Source: JALTDM01 sp964421355
Lineage (GTDB): Bacteria; Bacteroidota; Bacteroidia; Bacteroidales; JALTDM01
Assembly: GCA_964421355.1 (NCBI GenBank)
Contig: CAYQWX010000007.1
Location: 1 to 53,525 of the forward strand
Reading direction: 5' to 3'
Length of the DNA: 53,525 nucleotides
Notes under the pieces: model-generated
Seen by the model: the letters and a program-made list of their open reading frames with translations, nothing else
Told to the model about the DNA's origin: nothing
Databases searched by the model: none
In this document: positions 33,930 through 41,468 of the stretch, piece by piece
How positions within the stretch are numbered: position 1 is the first letter of the stretch
How the letters are laid out: each line of letters begins with the position of its first letter
Made by a program: the position numbers and the translations under genes

Positions 33930-35417
33930 ATGGTAAAACAACATAATTTGCACATATACAACACATTAACAAGAAAAAAAGAAAAATTCGTTCCTGTAAT
34001 AAAAGACAAAGTAGGAATGTATGTATGTGGTCCCACAGTATATGGAGACCCACACTTGGGACATGCAAGAAGTGCAATAGTATTTGACCTTGTATTTCGT
34101 TACCTTAAACACCTTGGATACAAAGTAAGATATGTTAGAAACATCACAGATGTAGGACATCTGGAAAATGACGCAGACGAAGGAGAAGACAAAATAGCCA
34201 AAAAAGCAAGACTGGAACAATTAGAACCCATGGAAGTAGCACAAAACTACACTAACCGATACCACAAAGCCATGGAACTACTCAACACTTTGCCACCAAG
34301 CATAGAACCACATGCTTCAGGACACATACCAGAACAAATAGAAATGGCACAAGAGATTCTTAAAAACGGATACGCTTATGAAGTAAACGGCTCAATATAC
34401 TTTGACGTAGAAAAATATAACAAACGACACAAATACGGAAAACTATCCGGAAGAAAAATAGAAGAATTACTGGCAACCACAAGAGACAACCTTGCAAAAC
34501 AAGACGAAAAAAAGAACCCATTTGACTTTGCTCTTTGGAAAAAAGCAGATTCTCGCCACATAATGAAATGGAATAGTCCATGGAGTAAAGGATTTCCCGG
34601 TTGGCATATAGAATGCTCCGTTATGAGTACAAAATACCTCGGAGAAAAATTTGATATACACGGAGGAGGCATGGATTTAATGTTCCCGCATCACGAATGT
34701 GAAATTGCTCAAAATGTTGCCGCAACCAAAGAAGAACCTGTAAAATATTGGATGCATAACAACCTAATAACTATCAACAACCAAAAGATGAGTAAATCAC
34801 TCGGAAACTTCATTACATTATTTGAATTTTTTGAAGGTAACAACCCACTATTGGATAAAAAATACGAACCAGTGGCAATACGACTATTTATACTTACTGC
34901 ACATTATAGAAGTCCGTTAGACTTCTCTTTAGAAGGACTAAAAGCCGCAGAAAAAAATTTAGATAAAATATTTAAAGCATATACCACACTTAACAAAATA
35001 TCCTCATCCAACACAACAGACATCAATACAGAAGATTGGAAACAAAAAATATATGCCGCATTAGACGACGACTTTAACACACCTGTATTGTTTGCTCACC
35101 TATATGAACTGATAAGGGAAATAAACAAAGTGGCACAAGGCCAAAAAAATATAGATAAAAACAATTTGCAAGAACTTAAAACACTATATCACAACCTAAT
35201 ATTTGATATATTAGGACTGGTATTTCCCGAATCATTCTATCAAACAAACAACAACCTTACTGCCGAACTCATAGATTTAATATTATCTGTAAGAATGGAA
35301 TTGAAAGCAAAAAAAATGTATGATTTGGCAGATAAAATAAGGAATCAACTTACAGAAAAGGGAATAATAGTAAAAGACAAAAAAGACGGCTTTGACTGGG
35401 AATACAAAAATAACTAA
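33930..35417 (+). CDS. cysS: Cysteinyl-tRNA synthetase
   Basis: This class I synthetase charges tRNA-Cys. The HIGH motif is GDPHLGHA and KMSKS is KMSKSLGNF. Zinc ligands include Cys33 (YVCGPTVYG), the Cys of WHIECSVMS and the FPHHECE pair. Length is 495 residues, the usual size. The start ATG at 33930 gives the common LHIYNTLTRKKE opening. It lies in a tight plus-strand run from the MORN-like gene to the M20 amidohydrolase. Confidence 0.97.
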   Translation: MVKQHNLHIYNTLTRKKEKFVPVIKDKVGMYVCGPTVYGDPHLGHARSAIVFDLVFRYLKHLGYKVRYVRNITDVGHLENDADEGEDKIAKKARLEQLEPMEVAQNYTNRYHKAMELLNTLPPSIEPHASGHIPEQIEMAQEILKNGYAYEVNGSIYFDVEKYNKRHKYGKLSGRKIEELLATTRDNLAKQDEKKNPFDFALWKKADSRHIMKWNSPWSKGFPGWHIECSVMSTKYLGEKFDIHGGGMDLMFPHHECEIAQNVAATKEEPVKYWMHNNLITINNQKMSKSLGNFITLFEFFEGNNPLLDKKYEPVAIRLFILTAHYRSPLDFSLEGLKAAEKNLDKIFKAYTTLNKISSSNTTDINTEDWKQKIYAALDDDFNTPVLFAHLYELIREINKVAQGQKNIDKNNLQELKTLYHNLIFDILGLVFPESFYQTNNNLTAELIDLILSVRMELKAKKMYDLADKIRNQLTEKGIIVKDKKDGFDWEYKNN

Positions 35418-35425
35418 TCAAAAAA

Positions 35426-35974
35426 ATGACCCCACATTACTTTTTCAACAAACTTTGGTCATTTATTAAAAATTTTCCGGTAGAATGGCGAAAATCAATA
35501 AAAGAACAGGGAAATAAGCATATCTATTTTTTAACATACTCCGCTGTTTTTTTGATGTTTTCATTCTTAATAGGTTCTTTATGGTATTTTGGACTACAAA
35601 TGGGGTTTGTATTCATTGCCATACATTCTATTGTTTTTGGAATATTGATATTTACATACCTATTAGCATTAGCATACCTATTTGAATACTTTTCAAACTA
35701 TTACAATTGGAACTTACAAAAAAACATACCCGCAAAAACTATTATATACACACACTCCTTTTATATATTAGCTCATATAATAGGGTCTGTTTTTTCACCT
35801 GAAAACTACTTTTTTATTTTATTTTTGGGAGCATTATTGTCATCATATTATTTTATGCGTATTATAGCCAAACGCATACAACCAGCTATAATTTACATAA
35901 TCATTAGCACCGTATTATTTATATTAGATATTGCATCATATTTTATTTTTAATAACATATTAGCATCATTATAA
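35426..35974 (+). CDS. Polytopic membrane protein (Yip1/DUF-like), function unknown
   Basis: The 182 residues have a cytosolic N-terminus (about 1-30, containing PVEWRKSIKEQG) followed by four or five hydrophobic helices (FLTYSAVFLMFSFLIG, FVFIAIHSIVFGILIFTYL, TIIYTHSFYILAHII, FFILFLGALLSSYYFM, IIYIIISTVLFILDI). The helix layout faintly recalls Yip1-type proteins, but there is no diagnostic motif. It lies 8 bases after cysS and 12 bases before the amidohydrolase. Confidence 0.65.
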   Translation: MTPHYFFNKLWSFIKNFPVEWRKSIKEQGNKHIYFLTYSAVFLMFSFLIGSLWYFGLQMGFVFIAIHSIVFGILIFTYLLALAYLFEYFSNYYNWNLQKNIPAKTIIYTHSFYILAHIIGSVFSPENYFFILFLGALLSSYYFMRIIAKRIQPAIIYIIISTVLFILDIASYFIFNNILASL

Positions 35975-35986
35975 TTTTTTATAAAT

Positions 35987-37174
35987 ATGAAAGAAAAAAT
36001 TAAAGAACTTTCAAAAAAATATTATCACGAAACAAGAGAATTAAGAAGATACATACACATGTATCCCGAACTGTCATTTACAGAATTTCAAACTACAGAA
36101 TTTATAATAGAACAACTAAAAGAATACAATATTGAATATTTTACACAATTTGCAGAAACAGGTGTAGTAGCAAAAATAGAAGGCAAAAACCCGAATAAAA
36201 AAAGTATTGCAATTCGTGCAGACATAGATGCCCTGCCAATAGAAGAAAAAAACAATATTCCTTACAAATCAAAACACAAAGGAATAATGCATGCATGCGG
36301 ACATGATGCCCACACCGCATCATTACTTACAGCTTGTAGAATACTATCTCTTACCAAAACACAATGGGAAGGAACAATATGGTGTATATTCCAACCTGCA
36401 GAAGAAAAACTACCGGGTGGAGCAAAAACAATGTTAGATAATGGATTATTCCACTTCATAAAGCCCGATTTAATTATAGGACAACATGTAATGCCTGATA
36501 TTCCTGCAGGAAAAATAGGAATAAAACCAGGAAACTTTATGGCATCTTCTGATGAAATATACATCACAATACAAGGCAAAGGAGGTCATGCCGCCCTTCC
36601 TCATCAACTAATAGACCCCGTAATAATATCTGCACACACAATACTTGCTATGCAAACAATAGTGAGCCGAACAATACCTGCAAGCATACCTTCGGTATTA
36701 TCTTTTGGCAAAGTAATGGCAAACGGCATAGTTAATGTAATCCCTAATACCGTAGAAATACACGGCACATTTAGAACTATGAATGAACAATGGAGAGACA
36801 AAGCCCTTGAAAAAATAAAAGAAATAGCCAACCAAACAGCAAAAGCATACGGAGGAACTGCCGAAGTGAAAATAATAAAAGGGTATCCAGTGTTATACAA
36901 CAATCCTGACAAAAGCATCACTTTCAAGAACGTTGCAATACAGTTTTTAGGAACGGAAAATGTTATAGACCTTGATGTAAGAATGACTGCAGAAGATTTT
37001 GCCTATTACTCACACAATGCACCTGCAGTTTTTTACAGACTTGGCACAAGTAATCCACAAAAACCCGAAACAAAAAATAGTTTACACTCTCCTACTTTCA
37101 ATATAGATGAAGAAGTCTTACAATGGGCACCTGCTTTACTAGCCACTACAGCAACAAGTATAGACATAGAATAA
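35987..37174 (+). CDS. M20 family metal-dependent amidohydrolase
   Basis: This cytosolic hydrolase belongs to the IAA-amino-acid/hippurate hydrolase branch of M20. Metal ligands are Cys104 and His106 in ACGHDAHT, the PAEE glutamate, His in GQHVMP and a C-terminal His in SLHSPTFNID. A dimerisation domain sits at about 185-300 (GKGGHAALPHQLIDPV). Length is 395 residues. Substrates of close relatives are N-acyl amino acids; the exact substrate cannot be read. It is the last plus-strand gene of the window. Confidence 0.92.
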   Translation: MKEKIKELSKKYYHETRELRRYIHMYPELSFTEFQTTEFIIEQLKEYNIEYFTQFAETGVVAKIEGKNPNKKSIAIRADIDALPIEEKNNIPYKSKHKGIMHACGHDAHTASLLTACRILSLTKTQWEGTIWCIFQPAEEKLPGGAKTMLDNGLFHFIKPDLIIGQHVMPDIPAGKIGIKPGNFMASSDEIYITIQGKGGHAALPHQLIDPVIISAHTILAMQTIVSRTIPASIPSVLSFGKVMANGIVNVIPNTVEIHGTFRTMNEQWRDKALEKIKEIANQTAKAYGGTAEVKIIKGYPVLYNNPDKSITFKNVAIQFLGTENVIDLDVRMTAEDFAYYSHNAPAVFYRLGTSNPQKPETKNSLHSPTFNIDEEVLQWAPALLATTATSIDIE

Positions 37175-37190
37175 ATTTTATATCCAAATA

Positions 37191-37220
37191 AAAAAGCGGC
37201 CTAAATTATAGACCGCTTTT
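37191..37220. terminator. Bidirectional terminator at the convergent junction
   Basis: AAAAGCGG (37192-37199) pairs with CCGCTTTT (37213-37220) around a 13-base loop. Its A/T flanks allow function for both the amidohydrolase and the minus-strand FKBP gene. Confidence 0.75.
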
Positions 37221-37224
37221 CCCT

Positions 37225-37241
37225 CGTTTTACCATAAAACG
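37225..37241. terminator. Second small hairpin CGTTTTA / TAAAACG
   Basis: A 7-base perfect stem with a 3-base loop (CCA) starts 4 bases after the previous terminator. It could act as a back-up terminator or mRNA end structure for the FKBP operon (minus strand). Confidence 0.4.
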
Positions 37242-37251
37242 ATAAAAGACA

Positions 37252-38052
37252 TTATTCCACTTTCAACAATTCCACATCAAAAATCAAAGTTGCCTTAGGA
37301 GGTATCACTCCAGGGTATCCTTTTTCTCCATAAGCCAAATTATATGGTATTATCAAACGGTATTTTTCGCCTTCTTTCATTAGGCTTACCCCTTCGTCCC
37401 AACCTTTTATTACTTGTCCTATTCCCAAAGTAAATTCCAATGGTTGATCACGCTTCACCGATGAATCAAATATTTTACCGTCTTCAAAATATCCTGTGTA
37501 ATGTACTTTTACCTTATGTCCCTTTTCGGCTTTTTTACCATTAGGATTAGATTTTACCACAATATATTTCAATCCGTCATCAGTAGTTACGGTATCTTTA
37601 CCACTTACATCAAAAGGTTCTACTTTGATAGGGTCTTTTACGCTTATCAGTTCCACCTCAAACTTCAATGTAGAATTAGCAGGAATAGGTCCCACTTGTC
37701 TATTGCCATAACCAAGTTCAGGGGGAATAATAAACACGGCTTTATCACCTTCTCTAAGCAGAGCAATGCCTTCGTCCCAACCTTTTATCACTTGTCCCAT
37801 ACCAAGAGTAAACTTAAACGGAGTTCCTCTTTTATAAGAATTATCAAACTCTTTTCCGTCCATAAACATACCCTTGTAATGAACTTCTACAATAGAACCT
37901 TTTTCAGGTTTTTTACCTTTTCCATGCTCTAAAATTTTGTATTTAAGACCCGATGCTGTAGTCTTAAAATCTTTCAAATCATCATTGTTTTGTGCCATAA
38001 TTAAAAAACTTAAAGTTAAAATTAAATTAAAAAATAAAAATACTCTTTTCAT
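37252..38052 (-). CDS. Exported protein with two complete FKBP domains
   Basis: After a signal peptide (1-21, ending MAQ) come two FKBP domains, about 32-138 and 156-266, each with a full active site: VHYKGMF/VHYTGYF Tyr, EFD/IFD Phe-Asp, FTLG Phe, QVIKGWDEG Val-Ile-Trp, LGYG/LAYG Tyr and the final Phe. Tandem catalytic FKBPs are uncommon in bacteria. There is no lipobox, so it should be soluble in the periplasm. It is the last gene of a minus-strand run of four FKBP genes behind the DHH gene; the gap to its upstream neighbour is 21 bases. Length is 266 residues. Confidence 0.92.
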   Translation of the reverse strand: MKRVFLFFNLILTLSFLIMAQNNDDLKDFKTTASGLKYKILEHGKGKKPEKGSIVEVHYKGMFMDGKEFDNSYKRGTPFKFTLGMGQVIKGWDEGIALLREGDKAVFIIPPELGYGNRQVGPIPANSTLKFEVELISVKDPIKVEPFDVSGKDTVTTDDGLKYIVVKSNPNGKKAEKGHKVKVHYTGYFEDGKIFDSSVKRDQPLEFTLGIGQVIKGWDEGVSLMKEGEKYRLIIPYNLAYGEKGYPGVIPPKATLIFDVELLKVE

Positions 38053-38073
38053 TGTTCATTATTTTAAAAATTA

Positions 38074-38952
38074 TTATTTATTGCTTCCTTTTTCTATTTT
38101 AATCACCTCTATATCAAATATAAGAGGAGTATATGGAGGTATCACATCGGAATATCCCTTAGCGCCATAAGCTAAACGGGAAGGAATAATTACCATTGCT
38201 TTTGTTCCTTTTTGCATCTTCTTTATAGCTATATCCCAACCTGCAATTACTTGCCCTACTCCAAAAGTGAAAGTAAAAGGCTCTCCCCTATCATAGGAAT
38301 TATCAAAAGGCTCACCTGACAAAAATCTTGCAACATAATGCACTGTCACTTTATCTCCCACTTCGGGATGAGGACCTGTTCCTTTCTTTTTTTCAATATA
38401 ATAAATTCCACTGCTATCGGGCTTTACTTTTATATTTTCCAAAGTTAAAAAACGTCTTATCTCTGATTCCTCTAATTTTGCCGTTCTTTCATTTCTTTTT
38501 CGCTGTTCTTCCAAAAATTTCTTTTTTGTTAAAATATCATCTAATTTAACATAAAATTTAAGCATATCTCCACGTTTAAACTGCTTAGGTAAAGTAGATT
38601 TTTTAGTTACCACATAAAATGTTTCGGCATCAATCAAAAACTCTGCCGAATCTCCAACATGAAGCATAGCCAATGCATCATCAATAGTTGGCACATGTGC
38701 ATTAGATTTTTTTAATTGCATTCTAAATGTAGGAATATCTTTTGAGTCAAAAATAACTGAATCATTAGAAGTTGTATATTTCAATTTTAGAACTAAAATA
38801 TCTCCAGGTACGGGCTTAGGTGCCTTATCATTTCTTACAAAAAATTTTGTTTTAATTCCATTAATTTCTTCAAATCCATTTTTGCTTGAACATGAAAAAA
38901 ATGTCATTACTAATAAAACAACCCCAATAGAAAAAAAATTATACCTTTTCAT
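38074..38952 (-). CDS. FKBP lipoprotein with degenerate N-terminal FKBP-like domain
   Basis: The signal ends FFSC, lipidated at Cys21. Residues about 35-150 look like a decayed FKBP fold: VLKLKYTTSNDSVIFDS and ALAMLHVGDSAEFLI keep the pattern, but Trp and the flap Tyr are lost. A charged helix (EEQRKRNERTAKLEESEI) links to a complete FKBP domain at about 178-287 (VHYVARFLSGEPFDNS, VIAGWDIAIKKM, RLAYGAKGY). Length is 292 residues. The start overlaps the stop of the preceding FKBP gene in an ATGA. The likely role is an envelope foldase with a substrate-binding N-domain (inference). Confidence 0.88.
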   Translation of the reverse strand: MKRYNFFSIGVVLLVMTFFSCSSKNGFEEINGIKTKFFVRNDKAPKPVPGDILVLKLKYTTSNDSVIFDSKDIPTFRMQLKKSNAHVPTIDDALAMLHVGDSAEFLIDAETFYVVTKKSTLPKQFKRGDMLKFYVKLDDILTKKKFLEEQRKRNERTAKLEESEIRRFLTLENIKVKPDSSGIYYIEKKKGTGPHPEVGDKVTVHYVARFLSGEPFDNSYDRGEPFTFTFGVGQVIAGWDIAIKKMQKGTKAMVIIPSRLAYGAKGYSDVIPPYTPLIFDIEVIKIEKGSNK

Positions 38953-39845
38953 AAGCTTATACCTTTTTTAACAGTATCAACTTCCAATACAAAAATTAAG
39001 GGAACATTAGGCGGCACAATATCTTTTACGCCTCTTGTTCCAAATGCAAATTCAGGAGCTACAATATACAAAGCTTTTTCTTTGTCTTGCATATTTTTCA
39101 ACATCATTTCAAAAGCAGGTATCACTTGTTTTTCCCTACCATATACGAATTCCATAGGATTATTCGTTTTTACCGTAGAATCAAATAACTTGCCATCAAA
39201 GAAATAACCTTCATAATTTATTTTTATTGTATCTCCAGGCGAAATTGTATCTCCTACACCTTTTTTTAATAAAATTTTTGTAATTCCACCTCGCTTTTCA
39301 AATAATAATAGGTTGTTAATAAAAGTTTTATAAGACATATCAGTATCAATTGATTCATATATCCAATCTAACATTTTTTTCACTCTATTTATATACACGG
39401 TATAGGGTTCAATATTATCTATTTTAATATGTATATACATCCATGTTTTATCGACAAAATAATTGGGCACAGCAGTGTCCAAATTATTAGTAAAAAAATG
39501 GTGGGGAGAAACAATCAAAGTTGCACTATCTCCATCCGAAAGATGGAACAAAGCATTTTCAATATCATTCGGACTACTGCCATAATTCAATTTTATTTTT
39601 GCCGTTGTTTTATACACTATGCTATCCTTGGGATATGTAGCATAAGTAAGATTAAGTAAAATTAAATCATTTTCTCTTGGTGAAATTCCTTTATCCGACA
39701 AAGCATCATATTTAAGGAACAAACTGTCTCCTAGCATTTTAAATCCTCTAAAAGGAGATTTTACTTCCTTGTTATTTACACACCCCCCAAATAATACTAA
39801 AAGTAAAACAAAAGAACAGGTTATATACAATAATTTTCTCCTCAC
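38949..39845 (-). CDS. FKBP-like lipoprotein with altered active site
   Basis: The signal ends in GGC, lipidated at Cys22. An N-terminal FKBP-like region (about 55-150: LILLNLTYATYPKDS, ALFHLSDGDSATLIV) lacks catalytic residues. The C-terminal domain (about 185-297) keeps Tyr and Phe-Asp (INYEGYFFDGKLFDS), but the Trp is Phe (VIPAFEMML) and the flap Tyr is Phe (EFAFGTRG), so activity may be low. The start is GTG at 39845; no suitable ATG is near. The stop overlaps the next gene, and the GldI-like gene lies 8 bases upstream. Length is 298 residues. Confidence 0.82.
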   Translation of the reverse strand: MRRKLLYITCSFVLLLVLFGGCVNNKEVKSPFRGFKMLGDSLFLKYDALSDKGISPRENDLILLNLTYATYPKDSIVYKTTAKIKLNYGSSPNDIENALFHLSDGDSATLIVSPHHFFTNNLDTAVPNYFVDKTWMYIHIKIDNIEPYTVYINRVKKMLDWIYESIDTDMSYKTFINNLLLFEKRGGITKILLKKGVGDTISPGDTIKINYEGYFFDGKLFDSTVKTNNPMEFVYGREKQVIPAFEMMLKNMQDKEKALYIVAPEFAFGTRGVKDIVPPNVPLIFVLEVDTVKKGISL

Positions 39846-39853
39846 AATTTTTT

Positions 39854-40411
39854 TTACTTTTTATATACTTTCAATACTTCTACATAATATAAAATTATGC
39901 TCAAAGGAGGAATTTTATTATCATCTCCCAACAAGCCGTGTGCTCTGTATGGTGGAAAAATGAATCTGGCTTTATCTCCTTCGTGCAACATAAGCATACC
40001 CTCATCAAGACCTGACTCCACATCATTGCTGCTACCAACCACAAACCGTTTTGTCCCAAGGCTATCAGACGAATAGCATAATGTGCCATCTAATAGATAT
40101 ACATCATAGGAAATATCTACCATATCTCCACTTTCAACTTTTGGACCTTTACCATGGTAATAAATTTCATACCATATACCGGTTTTTTTCTCCGTCATAT
40201 TCCAATTATGCCTCTTTACATACAATTTTATTTGCTTGGCATAATCTTTTTCAAGATAGCGATTTATCCCCTCAAATGTCTTTTTATACTTTGCAGGATT
40301 TATATTTTCCGTTCTGTTATTTTTTTTGTTGCTTCTACAACCTCCAATAGTAAATGTAAAAAACAGCCCACTACTTACTATTATCAAAAAAACCTTTAAT
40401 AATTTCATCAT
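39854..40411 (-). CDS. GldI-like FKBP lipoprotein
   Basis: The signal ends IGGC (Cys25). A helical segment (GINRYLEKDYAKQIKLYVKR) is followed by one FKBP-like domain with ISYDVYLLDG, then GLDEGMLMLHEGDKARFIFP and YRAHGLLGDDNKIPPL. The last two blocks match GldI, the gliding-motility-associated FKBP lipoprotein of Flavobacteria. Active-site positions are changed: Phe-Asp is Cys-Tyr (TLCYSS), Trp is Leu, and the flap Tyr is His. Length is 185 residues, as for GldI. Its start lies inside the 3' end of the DHH gene (about 40 bases overlap). GldI identity is likely but not proved; the first two codons are both ATG. Confidence 0.72.
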   Translation of the reverse strand: MMKLLKVFLIIVSSGLFFTFTIGGCRSNKKNNRTENINPAKYKKTFEGINRYLEKDYAKQIKLYVKRHNWNMTEKKTGIWYEIYYHGKGPKVESGDMVDISYDVYLLDGTLCYSSDSLGTKRFVVGSSNDVESGLDEGMLMLHEGDKARFIFPPYRAHGLLGDDNKIPPLSIILYYVEVLKVYKK

Positions 40412-41411
40412 TTTCCAATACTTTTTTTAAGTCTTCAATAGTTTCTTTTAAAGATTTATAGCATCTGCCACCTGCTGCATTTAGATGTCCTCCTCCATTA
40501 AAATATTTTTTAGCAATATAATTGGCAGGAAAATTACCTTTGGACCTAAAAGACATTTTTACATAATCATCTTTTTCAATCAAAAGTAGAGAAAAAAACA
40601 CACCTTTTATAGACATTGGGATATTTACAATATTTTCCGTATCTCCTTTTTGATGATTATAGTTAACTAAATCTGTTTTGGAATAATAAATAAATGCAGT
40701 ATTATATTTTTCCCAATATACAAGCCTTTTGTGCAACCCAAGTCCAACAAGCCGCATTCTATCATAAGAAAAATTATTATAAACCTTATTATATATATCG
40801 TCTTTCTCCACACCTTTACTCAATAAAGCGGAAACCACTTCAAATAGATGCGGAGAAGATGAATTAAATGCAAAATTTCCTGTATCCGTAATTATTCCCG
40901 TATAAATACAAGTTGCCACCTCTTTATCAATATAGTTGTCAAACTCTAAGTTTACAAAAAAGTCATATACAAGTTCAGCAGTAGAACTCGTTCCAGGAAA
41001 AGAAAACATAACATTACATTTCTCTTTAGGGTCAGGATGGTGATCTATCATTACACACTTTTTGGAAGAAATGGTAGAAAAAACTGTTTTCATTTTTCCC
41101 ATTCTGTCTAAATCATTAAAATCCACTAAAAAAATAAGGTCGGAACTTTCTACTACTTGTTTTACATCATTGGGATTATTTTCATAAACCAAATACTCAT
41201 TAGCACCAGGTATCCATTTCAAAAATTCCGGTAAATCATCATTTATTACAACATTTACTTTTTTACCCATATTCTTTAACACCAACATTAATGCAAGTGA
41301 AGAACCAATGGTATCTCCATCGGGATTTTCATGAGAAACTATAACAATATTATTTGCATTATTCAATAAACTTTTTGTCAATTTTATATCTTGCAGACTC
41401 ATCTTTTTCAT
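40371..41411 (-). CDS. DHH/DHHA1 phosphoesterase (NrnA-like)
   Basis: The DHH domain has VSHENPDGDTIGSS (metal residues His27, Asp31, Asp33), VDFNDLDRMG and IDHHPDP; the DHHA1 domain has FNGGGHLNAAGGR. At 346 residues this is the NrnA size: an oligoribonuclease degrading short RNA (nanoRNA), often also pAp phosphatase or acting on cyclic-dinucleotide breakdown products. The ATG at 41411 is chosen over a preceding TTG; an ATG at 41402 is possible. A promoter element at 41432 makes it the first gene of the run with the four FKBP genes. Confidence 0.92.
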   Translation of the reverse strand: MKKMSLQDIKLTKSLLNNANNIVIVSHENPDGDTIGSSLALMLVLKNMGKKVNVVINDDLPEFLKWIPGANEYLVYENNPNDVKQVVESSDLIFLVDFNDLDRMGKMKTVFSTISSKKCVMIDHHPDPKEKCNVMFSFPGTSSTAELVYDFFVNLEFDNYIDKEVATCIYTGIITDTGNFAFNSSSPHLFEVVSALLSKGVEKDDIYNKVYNNFSYDRMRLVGLGLHKRLVYWEKYNTAFIYYSKTDLVNYNHQKGDTENIVNIPMSIKGVFFSLLLIEKDDYVKMSFRSKGNFPANYIAKKYFNGGGHLNAAGGRCYKSLKETIEDLKKVLENDEIIKGFFDNSK

Positions 41412-41431
41412 CAATATATAATTTTCAGAAG

Positions 41432-41439
41432 CAAAAATA
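41432..41439 (-). promoter_or_regulatory. Putative -7 element (TATTTTTG) for the DHH-FKBP operon
   Basis: The minus strand reads TATTTTTG 20 bases before the DHH ATG and within the short gap after the SpoIIE gene, matching TAnnTTTG. Confidence 0.45.
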
Positions 41440-41468
41440 ACAAAATAAAAGGGATAGGAATAATTATT

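Noticed and set aside
37175..37251. Replication terminus with a dif site at the strand switch
   Set aside because: The gene orientation fits a terminus, but I see no dif-like 28-base site and the base skew does not switch there.
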